A stretch of DNA of 64,000 nucleotides from positions 3,180,001 to 3,244,000 of the forward strand of contig NZ_CP021768.1 in the NCBI RefSeq assembly GCF_002192255.1, in the 5' to 3' direction. Made by a program: the position numbers and the translations under genes. Origin of the DNA: Stenotrophomonas sp. WZN-1 (lineage in GTDB: Bacteria > Pseudomonadota > Gammaproteobacteria > Xanthomonadales > Xanthomonadaceae). The notes beneath the pieces were generated by a model. The model searched no databases, was not told where the DNA came from, and saw nothing but the letters and a program-made list of their open reading frames with translations. Positions 25,914 to 35,933 of the stretch are shown here, piece after piece. Each line of letters begins with the position of its first letter. The first letter of the stretch is position 1.

Positions 25914-27335
25914 ATGCCCTCGTCCAACCACCGTCTCGGCCTGCCCGCGTTGACTGCACTGGTAGTCGGCTCGATGGTCGGCGCCGGCATCTTCTCATTG
26001 CCGCAGAACGTTGCCCGCAGTGCCGGCCCGGCCGCCGCGATGATCGGCTGGGCGCTGAGCGGTGCGGGCATGCTGATGTTGGCCTTCGTGTTCCAGGCCC
26101 TGGCCAACCGCCGTCCGGACCTGGACACCGGCATCTATGCCTACGCCCGTGAGGGCTTCGGCAACTACATCGGCTTTTCCGCGGCCTGGGGATACTGGGT
26201 GGCTTCGGTACTGGGTAATGCCAGCTTCTTCGTGCTGATCTTCAGCGGACTGGGCCATTTCATGCCGGTCTTCGGCGAAGGCAACACTCCAGCCGCCGTG
26301 GCCGCTTCGTCCGTACTGTTGTGGACCGTGCACCTGCTGGTGCTGCGCGGCCTGCGCACGGCCGCCATCGTCAACGGCCTGGTGACCATGGCCAAGCTGC
26401 TGCCGATCGCGTTGTTCCTGATCCTGGCGGCAGGCGCGTTCCGCATGGACGTGTTCCGCGCCGATTTCCTCGGCACGCCCGCACTCGGCGACCTCGGCCA
26501 GCAGCTGCGCGGCATGATGCTGGTGACCGTGTGGGTGTTCATCGGCATCGAAGGGGCCAGCATCTATTCGCGGCGTGCCGCGCGCCGTGCCGACGTCGGC
26601 CGTGCCACGGTGATCGGTTTCCTGGGGGTCTGGCTGCTGCTCGTACTGGTCAGCCTGTTGTCGATGGGCGTGCTGTCGCAGGCCGAACTGGCCGGGCTGC
26701 CCAACCCGTCGATGGCTTATGTGCTGCGCGCCATTGTCGGCGAATGGGGCGCGACGGTGATCATCGGCGGTTCGATCATTTCGGTGCTGGGCGCGCTGCT
26801 GGCGTGGGTGCTGCTGTGTGCCGAAGTGCTGTATGCCGCCGCTGGCGACGGCACCATGCCAGCCTTCCTCGGCCGCGAGAATGCGCGCGGCGTGCCGGCC
26901 AATGCGCTCTGGTTGAGCAACGGCCTGATCCAGCTGTTCCTGCTGCTGGTGCTGGTCAACGCGGGCAGCTACACCGGGTTGGTGTTGCTGGCCGCTTCGA
27001 TGAGCCTGGTGCCCTACTTCCTGTCCACCGCGTTCGGCGTGCAACTGGCATGGCGTGGGCAGGCCTATGCCGGCGAACCAGGCGTGCGCTGGCGCGATTT
27101 CGTGGTCGCACTGCTGGCCAGCGCCTATGCGCTGTGGCTGGTGTATGCCGGCGGCCTGGACAACCTGCTGCTGTCGGTGCTGCTGTACGTACCCGGCGTG
27201 GCGCTGTTCGCTTTGACCCGGCATCAGCGCGGCGAGCGGGTATTCACGCGCTGGGAGTGGGTGCTGTTCGGCGCGATCCTGACGGTGGCGATCGTAACGC
27301 TGATAGCGTTCTGGCGAGGAACACCGACACTCTAG
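25914..27335 (+). CDS. Basic amino acid/polyamine antiporter (APA family, ArcD/LysI-like)
   Basis: The 473-residue inner-membrane protein has about 12-13 hydrophobic segments. The APC superfamily opening LPALTALVVGSMVGAGIFSLPQNVA and later GIEGASIYSRRAARRADVGRAT fit the basic amino acid/polyamine antiporter (arginine:ornithine) group. No arginine deiminase or decarboxylase genes are nearby, so the substrate is inferred from family only. It is divergent from the CoiA-like gene and has AAGGGAACCAGAGC before the ATG, a modest ribosome binding site. Confidence 0.85.
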   Translation: MPSSNHRLGLPALTALVVGSMVGAGIFSLPQNVARSAGPAAAMIGWALSGAGMLMLAFVFQALANRRPDLDTGIYAYAREGFGNYIGFSAAWGYWVASVLGNASFFVLIFSGLGHFMPVFGEGNTPAAVAASSVLLWTVHLLVLRGLRTAAIVNGLVTMAKLLPIALFLILAAGAFRMDVFRADFLGTPALGDLGQQLRGMMLVTVWVFIGIEGASIYSRRAARRADVGRATVIGFLGVWLLLVLVSLLSMGVLSQAELAGLPNPSMAYVLRAIVGEWGATVIIGGSIISVLGALLAWVLLCAEVLYAAAGDGTMPAFLGRENARGVPANALWLSNGLIQLFLLLVLVNAGSYTGLVLLAASMSLVPYFLSTAFGVQLAWRGQAYAGEPGVRWRDFVVALLASAYALWLVYAGGLDNLLLSVLLYVPGVALFALTRHQRGERVFTRWEWVLFGAILTVAIVTLIAFWRGTPTL

Positions 27336-27413
27336 AGCCAAGCCATGCTCGGCTGCCGCGGATGAGCCAGCCGTGCATGGTCGGCCCTACAACAGCAGTC
27401 GAGCAAGCTCGAC
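27336..27413. repeat. Cluster of three SMAG-like hairpins
   Basis: AGCCAAGC-CAT-GCTCGGCT (27336-27354, one wobble pair), a degenerate stem ending in CTAC (27371-27390, GTAG on the minus strand), and GTCGAGC-AA-GCTCGAC (27398-27413). They fill the gap between the antiporter and the tRNA terminator. Confidence 0.6.
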
Positions 27414-27427
27414 CCTGCAAAGGGCGC

Positions 27428-27461
27428 AAAAAAAAACCTGCATCTCGCGATGCAGGTTTTT
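27428..27461 (-). terminator. Terminator of tRNA-Asn and the leuS-rlmH series
   Basis: On the minus strand, a stem of about 13 bp (AAAAACCTGCATC / GATGCAGGTTTTT, loop TCGC in the plus-strand reading) runs into nine Us. It lies 5 bp beyond the tRNA CCA end. Confidence 0.92.
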
Positions 27462-27466
27462 CAAGG

Positions 27467-27543
27467 TGGCGCCCGAAGTTGGACTCGAACCAACGACCCC
27501 CTGATTAACAGTCAAGTGCTCTAACCGGCTGAGCTATTCGGGC
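27467..27543 (-). tRNA. tRNA-Asn (GTT anticodon)
   Basis: On the minus strand the acceptor arms GCCCGAA and TTCGGGC pair, with discriminator G and encoded CCA. The D arm has GCTCAGCCGGTTAGAGC, the anticodon loop is CTGTTAA with anticodon GTT between stems CTTGA and TCAGG, and the T arm has GGTTCGAGTCC. It is 22 bp after rlmH on the same strand. TATACT (minus strand, 27552-27557) ends 8 nt upstream and may give it its own promoter. Confidence 0.97.
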
Positions 27544-27565
27544 AGACGACTAGTATAACCACTCT

Positions 27566-28036
27566 TCACGCGCGATGGTAGGGGTGATTGGCAATCATTG
27601 CGGCGGCCCGATACAACTGCTCGGCCACCACCAGGCGCACCAGCATGTGCGGCAGCGTCAGCGGTCCGATCGACCACTTCTCATCGGCCAGCGCGGAGAC
27701 CTCCGGCGAATGCCCTTCCGGGCCACCAATCAGGAACGCCAGGTCGCGACCCTGCCCGCGCCAATGCTCCAGGCGTTGTGCCAGCTGTTCGGAACTCAGC
27801 TGTCGCCCCGGCACATCCAGTGCCACCACGTAAGCGTTCTTCGGCAGCGCAGCGATGACCCGCTTGCCTTCATCTTCGGTGGCGCGGCGCGGATCACGCC
27901 CCTTGCCGCGCAGGCCGGGCTCGATTTCCACCAGCTCGAACGGCAGCCAGTGCGACAGCCGCTTCTGGTACTCGGCGAAGCCCTGCGCGACCCAGCTGGG
28001 CGCGCGTTCACCGGTGGCGATCAGGCGGGCTTTCAT
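27566..28036 (-). CDS. rlmH: 23S rRNA (pseudouridine1915-N3)-methyltransferase RlmH
   Basis: The 156-residue SPOUT methyltransferase modifies pseudouridine 1915 in helix 69 of 23S rRNA on assembled 70S ribosomes, using S-adenosylmethionine. Family motifs: MKARLIATGERAPSW at the start, FLIGGPEGHSPEV (cofactor loop), and the C-terminal knot segment LTLPHMLVRLVVAEQLYRA. The ATG at 28036 has GGAGG 7 nt upstream. A longer frame adds 46 arginine-rich residues that are the antisense of the rsfS spacer. It follows rsfS after a strong hairpin, and tRNA-Asn comes next. Confidence 0.96.
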   Translation of the reverse strand: MKARLIATGERAPSWVAQGFAEYQKRLSHWLPFELVEIEPGLRGKGRDPRRATEDEGKRVIAALPKNAYVVALDVPGRQLSSEQLAQRLEHWRGQGRDLAFLIGGPEGHSPEVSALADEKWSIGPLTLPHMLVRLVVAEQLYRAAAMIANHPYHRA

Positions 28037-28055
28037 CAACGGTCCTCCAAAACGT

Positions 28056-28078
28056 CGACGGCGCCATCGGCGCCGTCG
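28056..28078 (-). terminator. Hairpin between rsfS and rlmH
   Basis: A perfect 10-bp stem (CGACGGCGCC / GGCGCCGTCG, loop ATC) is followed on the minus strand by ACGTTTT and then the rlmH Shine-Dalgarno. It could be a partial terminator that lowers rlmH relative to rsfS, or an RNA-processing hairpin. Confidence 0.55.
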
Positions 28079-28100
28079 AAGGGGTGCATCAACGCGTGGC

Positions 28101-28511
28101 TCAGGCCACTTCGTCGTCGCTGGACGGCGGCTGGTCGCCAACGGTCCACAGGCGCTCGAGAGCGTAGAACTCACGCACGCGCGGCAGCATCACGTGGACG
28201 ATCACGTCGCCCAGATCGACCAGCACCCACTCGGCTTCGCGCTCGCCTTCAACACCCAGCGGCATCACGTCGATGTTCTTGGCGAAGCGCACGACTTCAT
28301 CGGCGATCGACTTGACGTGGCGGGTCGAGGTGCCCGAAACGACGATCATGTAGTCGGCAACGCTGGACCGGCCGCGCACATCGATCTCGACCAGGTCCTT
28401 GGCCTTCAGGTCTTCGGTGGCTTGGCGGACGCTGGCCAGCAGTTCCGGCACGGACGGCGGCGGGCTGGGCAGATCGACCTTGATGGTCTGGGGCTGGGTC
28501 TGGTTGCTCAA
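28101..28511 (-). CDS. rsfS: Ribosome silencing factor RsfS
   Basis: The 136-residue protein binds L14 on the 50S subunit and blocks joining to 30S during starvation. The core is present: DLKAKDLVEIDVRGRSSVADYMIVVSGTSTRHVKSIADEV, GEREAEWVLVDLGDVIVHVMLPRVREFYALERLW. It begins at TTG 28511; no Shine-Dalgarno is seen, and no closer ATG preserves the fold. A near-perfect -10 (TATAAT) lies 30 nt upstream on the minus strand. Pairing with nadD and rlmH is the conserved gene order. Confidence 0.95.
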   Translation of the reverse strand: MSNQTQPQTIKVDLPSPPPSVPELLASVRQATEDLKAKDLVEIDVRGRSSVADYMIVVSGTSTRHVKSIADEVVRFAKNIDVMPLGVEGEREAEWVLVDLGDVIVHVMLPRVREFYALERLWTVGDQPPSSDDEVA

Positions 28512-28540
28512 AGTGGATCGACTCGATAAACGTGGGGGCG

Positions 28541-28546
28541 ATTATA
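28541..28546 (-). promoter_or_regulatory. Putative -10 box for rsfS-rlmH
   Basis: Read on the minus strand this is TATAAT, a perfect match, in the 58-bp gap between nadD and rsfS. The -35 region is not convincing. Confidence 0.5.
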
Positions 28547-28569
28547 CGGGGATGGCGCGGCCGCGCCAT

Positions 28570-29235
28570 TCACGCTGTGGCCGGGCGGTACAGCCCGTGT
28601 GCAGCGACGTAGTCCGCGACGGCCGGAGGCAGCAGGGCGCGCCAGGGGCCACCGGCGGCGATCTGCGAGCGCACGGCGCTGGCCGACTCCTCGCGCAGCG
28701 GGTGGTGCAGGCGCAGGATGCGCCCGGCCGGGCTGGCGAACAGGGCCTGCTCGTTGTCGGCCCAGCGCCCCTGCAGGGCACGCCCCAGCTCGCCGTCGAT
28801 CGACGCCTGCAGCGGGCTGCCCGGGCGCTCGGCCACCACGAAGTGGGCCAGCCCGAACAGGGCCTCCCATTCGTGCCAACCAGACAGGCCCAGCAGGCTG
28901 TCGGCACCGACCAGCCAGGCCAGCGGCCGGCTCGGGCCCAGCTCGCCGCGCAGTTCGCGCAGGGTATCGACGGTATAGGACGGACGACCGGGATAGCGCG
29001 TGGCACGGTCCAGTTCACGGCGGTCCAGCAACAGGCCCGGCTCGTCGCCGATGGCCAGCGACAACATGGTGCAGCGCTGCTCGGCGGTGGCGCCGGGCAC
29101 CGCACGGTGCGGCGGATCGCCCGCCGGCAACATGCGCACGGCCACCTGCAGTTCGTCCCGGGCGGCCCGCGCGATTGCCAGATGCCCCAGGTGCACCGGA
29201 TCGAAGGTGCCCCCGTAATAGATCCGCAGGCTCAT
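28570..29235 (-). CDS. nadD: Nicotinate-nucleotide adenylyltransferase
   Basis: The 221-residue enzyme adenylates nicotinate mononucleotide to deamido-NAD in NAD synthesis. Seen: IYYGGTFDPVHLGHLAIARAA (HxGH nucleotidyltransferase motif), YTVDTLRELR, WLVGADSLLGLSGWHEW and the late HHPLREESASAVRSQI segment (equivalent of the ISSTxIR motif), then ADYVAAHGLY. It starts 3 nt after holA, so it is translationally linked to it. Confidence 0.96.
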   Translation of the reverse strand: MSLRIYYGGTFDPVHLGHLAIARAARDELQVAVRMLPAGDPPHRAVPGATAEQRCTMLSLAIGDEPGLLLDRRELDRATRYPGRPSYTVDTLRELRGELGPSRPLAWLVGADSLLGLSGWHEWEALFGLAHFVVAERPGSPLQASIDGELGRALQGRWADNEQALFASPAGRILRLHHPLREESASAVRSQIAAGGPWRALLPPAVADYVAAHGLYRPATA

Positions 29236-29238
29236 CGC

Positions 29239-30276
29239 TCAGGCCCGCGCCAGCAGGCGCACGGCACGCGGTTCGGCCACGGCCACCAGCAGGCGCTCCA
29301 GCGCCAGCCAGGCATCGCCATCGGCCCGCCCCTTGGCGATGCGGTCGACCAGACCGGCTTCGGCCACGAAGCGTTCCCAGCGCTTGCCTTCCGGGTGCCG
29401 CTGCAGCGCGCGCTTGTAGGGCGCCTGCCGCGATTCCCAGATACCACGCGACTTCATTTCGGCAGCCAGGTTGCCGCCACGGGCCTGCACCCGGGCCAGG
29501 CCGGCACCGGCCAGCAGTTCACGGATCACGATCGGCATCAACGCGGCCACCGCCTCGCCTTCACCGCGCAGGCCAGCCAGCATGCGCAGCACGGCCGGCG
29601 GCTGGCCGGAGAAACTCGCCTCCACCAGCCGGAATACGTCGTAGCGGGCAGCGTCAGCCACCAGCGATTCCATCCGCTCCACATCCAGCGGCTGGCCATC
29701 GGCCAACAGCGCCAACTTGTCGATTTCCTGGGCGGCGGCCAGCAGGTTGCCCTCCACCCGCTCGGCCAGGCGCTGCACGGCGGCCGGGTCGGCACGCAGG
29801 CTCTTGCCGCGCAGGCGGCGCTCGATCCAGTCCGGCAGTTCGTGCGGCTTGATCGCCCAGGCCACCGACAGCACGCCGATGCGGCTGACCGCCTCGGCCC
29901 ACTTGCCCTGATGGGCCTTGCTCCATTCATTGGCGGTGATCATCAGCACCACGTCCGGCGCCGGATTGGCGCAGAACTGGCTGATCACCTCGGCGCCATC
30001 CTTGCCCGGCTTGCCGCTGGGCAGGCGCACCTCGACCAGGCGGCGGGCGCTGAACAGGCTGGGCGCATTGAAGCTGGCGTCGAGCTGGTTCCAGTCGAAA
30101 TCTCGCCCGTCGGCGTCGAACACCTCGCGTTCGCCGATGCCCGCGGCGCGCGCGCGCGCGCGGACGGCATCGGCCGCCTCCAGCACGCGCAGGGTTTCCG
30201 GGCCTGCGATCAGGTACACCGGCGCCAACGGCGTGTCAGCGCCCTGGCTGGCCAGCTGCTCCGGACGCAGTTCCAT
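29239..30276 (-). CDS. holA: DNA polymerase III delta subunit
   Basis: The 345-residue clamp-loader subunit opens the beta sliding clamp. It starts MELRPEQLA with PVYLIAGPETLRVLEAADAVRARARAAG, then EVFDADGRDFDWNQL, LFSARRLVEVRLPSGKPGKDGAEVI and the LLAAAQEIDKLALL motif of domain III. The length fits. It is 12 bp downstream of lptE and 3 bp before nadD in the standard leuS-lptE-holA-nadD order. Confidence 0.96.
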   Translation of the reverse strand: MELRPEQLASQGADTPLAPVYLIAGPETLRVLEAADAVRARARAAGIGEREVFDADGRDFDWNQLDASFNAPSLFSARRLVEVRLPSGKPGKDGAEVISQFCANPAPDVVLMITANEWSKAHQGKWAEAVSRIGVLSVAWAIKPHELPDWIERRLRGKSLRADPAAVQRLAERVEGNLLAAAQEIDKLALLADGQPLDVERMESLVADAARYDVFRLVEASFSGQPPAVLRMLAGLRGEGEAVAALMPIVIRELLAGAGLARVQARGGNLAAEMKSRGIWESRQAPYKRALQRHPEGKRWERFVAEAGLVDRIAKGRADGDAWLALERLLVAVAEPRAVRLLARA

Positions 30277-30288
30277 CGTCGCTGCCGC

Positions 30289-30873
30289 TCAGTGCTTGAC
30301 GGCGGCGGCCGGCGCGGCCGGCACCGCACCCTCGATCGGCTTGGTCTTCGGCGCGGACAGGCTGCCCCCCTTCTCGATCTCGGCGCGGACCACGCTGTCG
30401 ATACGACGGATGATCGAGGCGGACATTTCCCGGCGCAGCTCCGTGGCCAGGATTTCGCGTTCGGTGGTGGTACCGGTGGCGTCGGTCGGCGGCGACACGT
30501 AGTCGCGCGACAGTTCGATCACCTGCTGCGGCACCAGCTCACTGCCATCCTCGCGGCGGAAGATGAAGATCACCGCATAGCGCAGGCTGTATTCCTGTGC
30601 ACGGCCCTGCGAATCGATGGCGATCGGCAGGTCACCCCAGCGTTCGGACAGCACCTGCAGCTGGGTGCTGGGTTCCTTGCTGTCCTCATCGGCCAGCTTG
30701 GCACCGGAGGCCAGCAGGCTGCGATTGAGCAGCTTGACCAGTTCACTGTACGGGGCGGTGGAGACCACCTTCACCGGAGCGGTGTCGGTCGGCAGCATCA
30801 GCTTGTTGCGCAGATGGAAGCCGCAGCCGGCGAGGCCGAGGACAAGAACGAGGGCAAGCAGGATTCGGGTCAT
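30289..30873 (-). CDS. lptE: LPS-assembly lipoprotein LptE
   Basis: The 194-residue outer-membrane lipoprotein plugs the LptD barrel and helps insert LPS. The start at 30873 gives a lipoprotein signal (MTRILLALVLVLGLAGC) followed by the typical GFHLRNKLMLPTD. The DUF/LptE core has SRDYVSPPTDATGTTTEREILATELRREMSASIIRRID. The upstream in-frame start would add ten residues before the signal peptide and is less likely. It follows leuS by 137 bp. Confidence 0.95.
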   Translation of the reverse strand: MTRILLALVLVLGLAGCGFHLRNKLMLPTDTAPVKVVSTAPYSELVKLLNRSLLASGAKLADEDSKEPSTQLQVLSERWGDLPIAIDSQGRAQEYSLRYAVIFIFRREDGSELVPQQVIELSRDYVSPPTDATGTTTEREILATELRREMSASIIRRIDSVVRAEIEKGGSLSAPKTKPIEGAVPAAPAAAVKH

Positions 30874-31010
30874 GGAGACAGTCTGGCGGAGCCGGGCGAT
30901 CACGGCAACACACAGCGTGCCCGAAGCCGCGTGAATGCAGGGCCATCAGGCACCCGGCCCTGCTTCTGGAAAGGCACCGGCCACCGCGCGGGTGACCGGT
31001 GCGGGGGACA

Positions 31011-33758
<2,748 letters not shown>

Positions 33759-34358
33759 TCAGCGCGGGCGCGACAGCGGCAGGGCCGCCGCCAGCCAGAC
33801 CAGCCAGCAGGCAAAGGCGAGCCGTTGTGCCATCGGCGCCGGCAGCGTGCCCTGCAGGGCAAACGCCGCCAGCGCGGCCAGCACGCCGCAGCCCAGGGCC
33901 AATGCGCCCAAGGCCCGGCCATGCGCCTGGCGCAGATGGGACACGCCCAGCAGCACGGTGCCGGCGACGAAACCCAGCACCCAGATCATCCAGGCGCTGG
34001 CATGCAGCTGGCTGGCGGGCCCGTGCAGATCGTCCACGTCCAGTGGCAGCAGCCCCATCGCGGCAAAGGCCAGCCCGGCCAGCAGCAGCATCTGGCTGCC
34101 TACCCGTGGCGCCCAGCCCGCGGTGGCGGGCAGGCTGCGGCGCAGGCGTTCAGCCACCACCGCCGCCAGCACGCCGGGCAGCACGAAACCCAGCAGATTG
34201 AAGGCCAGCGCATGCGGTACGCCGCGCGCACCCAGCAGCGCCACCGGGTGGCGGGCCTGAGCATAGCCGTCCAGGCCGGCACCGAAGCCGGCCACGGCCA
34301 GGACGAATACGACTGCCGCAAGCAGCCCCAACCAACGATCAAGCCGGACCACGGACAT
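33759..34358 (-). CDS. DUF998-like multi-pass membrane protein
   Basis: This 199-residue protein of about six predicted membrane helices has an opening helix (LGLLAAVVFVLAVAGFGAG) and the segment LPLDVDDLHGPASQLHASAW, which resembles the DUF998 family (a metal-like DxHxxxSxxH cluster between helices). The function is unknown. It lies just upstream of leuS on the same strand. The start ATG 34358 lacks a good Shine-Dalgarno; a TTG three codons upstream is an alternative. A second DUF998-like protein occurs at 55684-56301. Confidence 0.65.
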   Translation of the reverse strand: MSVVRLDRWLGLLAAVVFVLAVAGFGAGLDGYAQARHPVALLGARGVPHALAFNLLGFVLPGVLAAVVAERLRRSLPATAGWAPRVGSQMLLLAGLAFAAMGLLPLDVDDLHGPASQLHASAWMIWVLGFVAGTVLLGVSHLRQAHGRALGALALGCGVLAALAAFALQGTLPAPMAQRLAFACWLVWLAAALPLSRPR

Positions 34359-34514
34359 TGCGCGCAATCACCCGGAAAGGAATGGATCACCGCATTGTCG
34401 CGGCAGTGACGCGATGCGCCAAGCACGACGCATTTCAGATCAATTCGATGTCCGCCCGCTGCGCCAACCGGGATGCTCGGGGCATGGCAGTTCCGCCATA
34501 TCCGGAGTTTCCCA

Positions 34515-34766
34515 ATGATCCAACGCATTTTCATCGCCACCGCGCTCAGCCTGGGCCTGGCCGGCACCGCCCAGGCCGCCGAATTCAACTGCTACGCCAG
34601 GATCGGGCCGGCGAGCTCCCAGAACAACGGCACCCTGATGGGGAGCGTCAGTGCTGCCAACCTGCAGGCGGCCGAGGCCGAGTACTTCAAGCGCACCTCG
34701 GCGTCGAAGCCTGTCGCCTCCGGCCAATGGGTGATCCACGAGCTGTACTGCGTGCCGCGCTCATAA
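34515..34766 (+). CDS. Small secreted hypothetical protein
   Basis: The 83-residue protein has a clear signal peptide (MIQRIFIATALSLGLAGTAQA) and a small mature part with two cysteines (NCYARIG and ELYCVP), probably forming one disulfide in the periplasm. GGAG lies 7 nt before the ATG. I do not recognise a family. It is divergent from the DUF998-like gene and followed by a hairpin and then cnoX. Confidence 0.65.
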   Translation: MIQRIFIATALSLGLAGTAQAAEFNCYARIGPASSQNNGTLMGSVSAANLQAAEAEYFKRTSASKPVASGQWVIHELYCVPRS

Positions 34767-34775
34767 GGGTGTCAC

Positions 34776-34795
34776 GGCGGGCCTGCGGGCCCGCC
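34776..34795 (+). terminator. Hairpin after the small secreted protein gene
   Basis: A 7-bp stem GGCGGGC / GCCCGCC with a 6-nt loop lies 10 bp past the stop codon; no T-run. Confidence 0.45.
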
Positions 34796-34893
34796 AACAC
34801 CGCCTCGCGGGCGTACTCCGTGATGGCAGGGTTGAGACCGACATCGATCGTCACCATAGAATCGGTCTCCAGATGCCAAGCGATGCCTCCCCC

Positions 34894-35751
34894 ATGACCG
34901 AGACGACCTACGTATTCGACGCCACCACTGCGACCTTCGAGGCCGAAGTCCTGCAGAAGTCGCTGCAGACGCCGGTGCTGGTCGACTTCTGGGCCACCTG
35001 GTGCGGGCCGTGCAAGACCCTGGGCCCGATGCTGGAAAAGCTGGCTGCCGAGTACAACGGTGCCTTCGAGCTGGCCAAGGTCGATGTCGACAAGGAACAG
35101 CAGATCGCTGCGGCCTTCCAGATCCGCTCGGTGCCCACCGTGTTCCTGGTCAAGGGCGGCCAACTGGTGGACGGCTTCCCCGGTGCCATTCCGGAAGGCC
35201 AGCTGCGTGAGTTCCTGGCCCAGCACGGCATCGTGCCGGCCGATGTCGGCGATGCCGCCCCTGAAGATGACGCCCCGCTGGACCCGCAGGCGCAGGTCGA
35301 CGTACTGCGCGCGCAGATCGCCGCCGAGCCGGACAAGGATGAGCTGAAGCTCGACCTGGCCCTGGCCCTGCTGCAGATCGGCGGCGTGGACGAGGCCGGC
35401 ACCCTGATCGACGGCCTGCCGGCCAATCTGGCCACCGACGACCGCGCCGTGCGCGCCCGCGCCCGCCTGGCCTTCGCCGCCGCGCTGAAGGATGCCCCGG
35501 CGGCCGAGGTGCTGGAGGCACGCATCGCCGCCGATGGCAAGGATCTCAAGGCCCGCCACCTGCGCGGCGTGCAGCTGCTGCTCGGCGGCCATGACGAGGC
35601 CGCACTGGCGCAGTTCCTGGAAATGCTGCGGATCGACCGTGGATTCGAGGAAGGCCTGCCACGCAAAGCCTTGATCGACGCCTTCAATGTGATCTCCGAC
35701 GAGGACCTTGTGGGCCAGTACCGCCGCAGGATGGCGTCGCTGCTGTTCTGA
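34894..35751 (+). CDS. cnoX: Chaperedoxin CnoX (YbbN), thioredoxin-TPR protein
   Basis: The 285-residue protein joins an N-terminal thioredoxin domain (PVLVDFWATWCGPCKTLGPMLEKLA, RSVPTVFLVKGGQLVDGFPGAI) to a C-terminal TPR-like region (residues about 130-280, LALALLQIGGVDEAG, LRGVQLLLGGHDEAALAQFLEMLR). CnoX/YbbN holds oxidised substrates and passes them to GroEL or DnaK. The active site is WCGPC, so this version should be redox-active; the E. coli protein has lost one cysteine. I chose ATG 34894; ATG 34873 is an alternative seven codons upstream, with TAGAAT (34857-34862) nearby as a -10 box. Confidence 0.9.
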   Translation: MTETTYVFDATTATFEAEVLQKSLQTPVLVDFWATWCGPCKTLGPMLEKLAAEYNGAFELAKVDVDKEQQIAAAFQIRSVPTVFLVKGGQLVDGFPGAIPEGQLREFLAQHGIVPADVGDAAPEDDAPLDPQAQVDVLRAQIAAEPDKDELKLDLALALLQIGGVDEAGTLIDGLPANLATDDRAVRARARLAFAAALKDAPAAEVLEARIAADGKDLKARHLRGVQLLLGGHDEAALAQFLEMLRIDRGFEEGLPRKALIDAFNVISDEDLVGQYRRRMASLLF

Positions 35752-35774
35752 ACGGGAGCCTGCTCCGTTCAGAA
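35746..35774 (+). terminator. Hairpin overlapping the cnoX stop codon
   Basis: TTCTGAACGG (35746-35755, including the TGA stop) pairs perfectly over 10 bp with CCGTTCAGAA (35765-35774). There is no T-run. Confidence 0.5.
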
Positions 35775-35933
35775 TCCCTGCACTGAACGCGGGCAATAAT
35801 GCGCGCGCTGGCGGCCTTGAGGTCGCCACGATCCGTTCGGGGGGATGAGGTCGGGGCCATGGGGTCTTGCAGCTGCACCCCCGCATTGCCGGGATTGCAA
35901 ACTGTGACCGTCGTCCGCACTCTGTCGTTCGCC

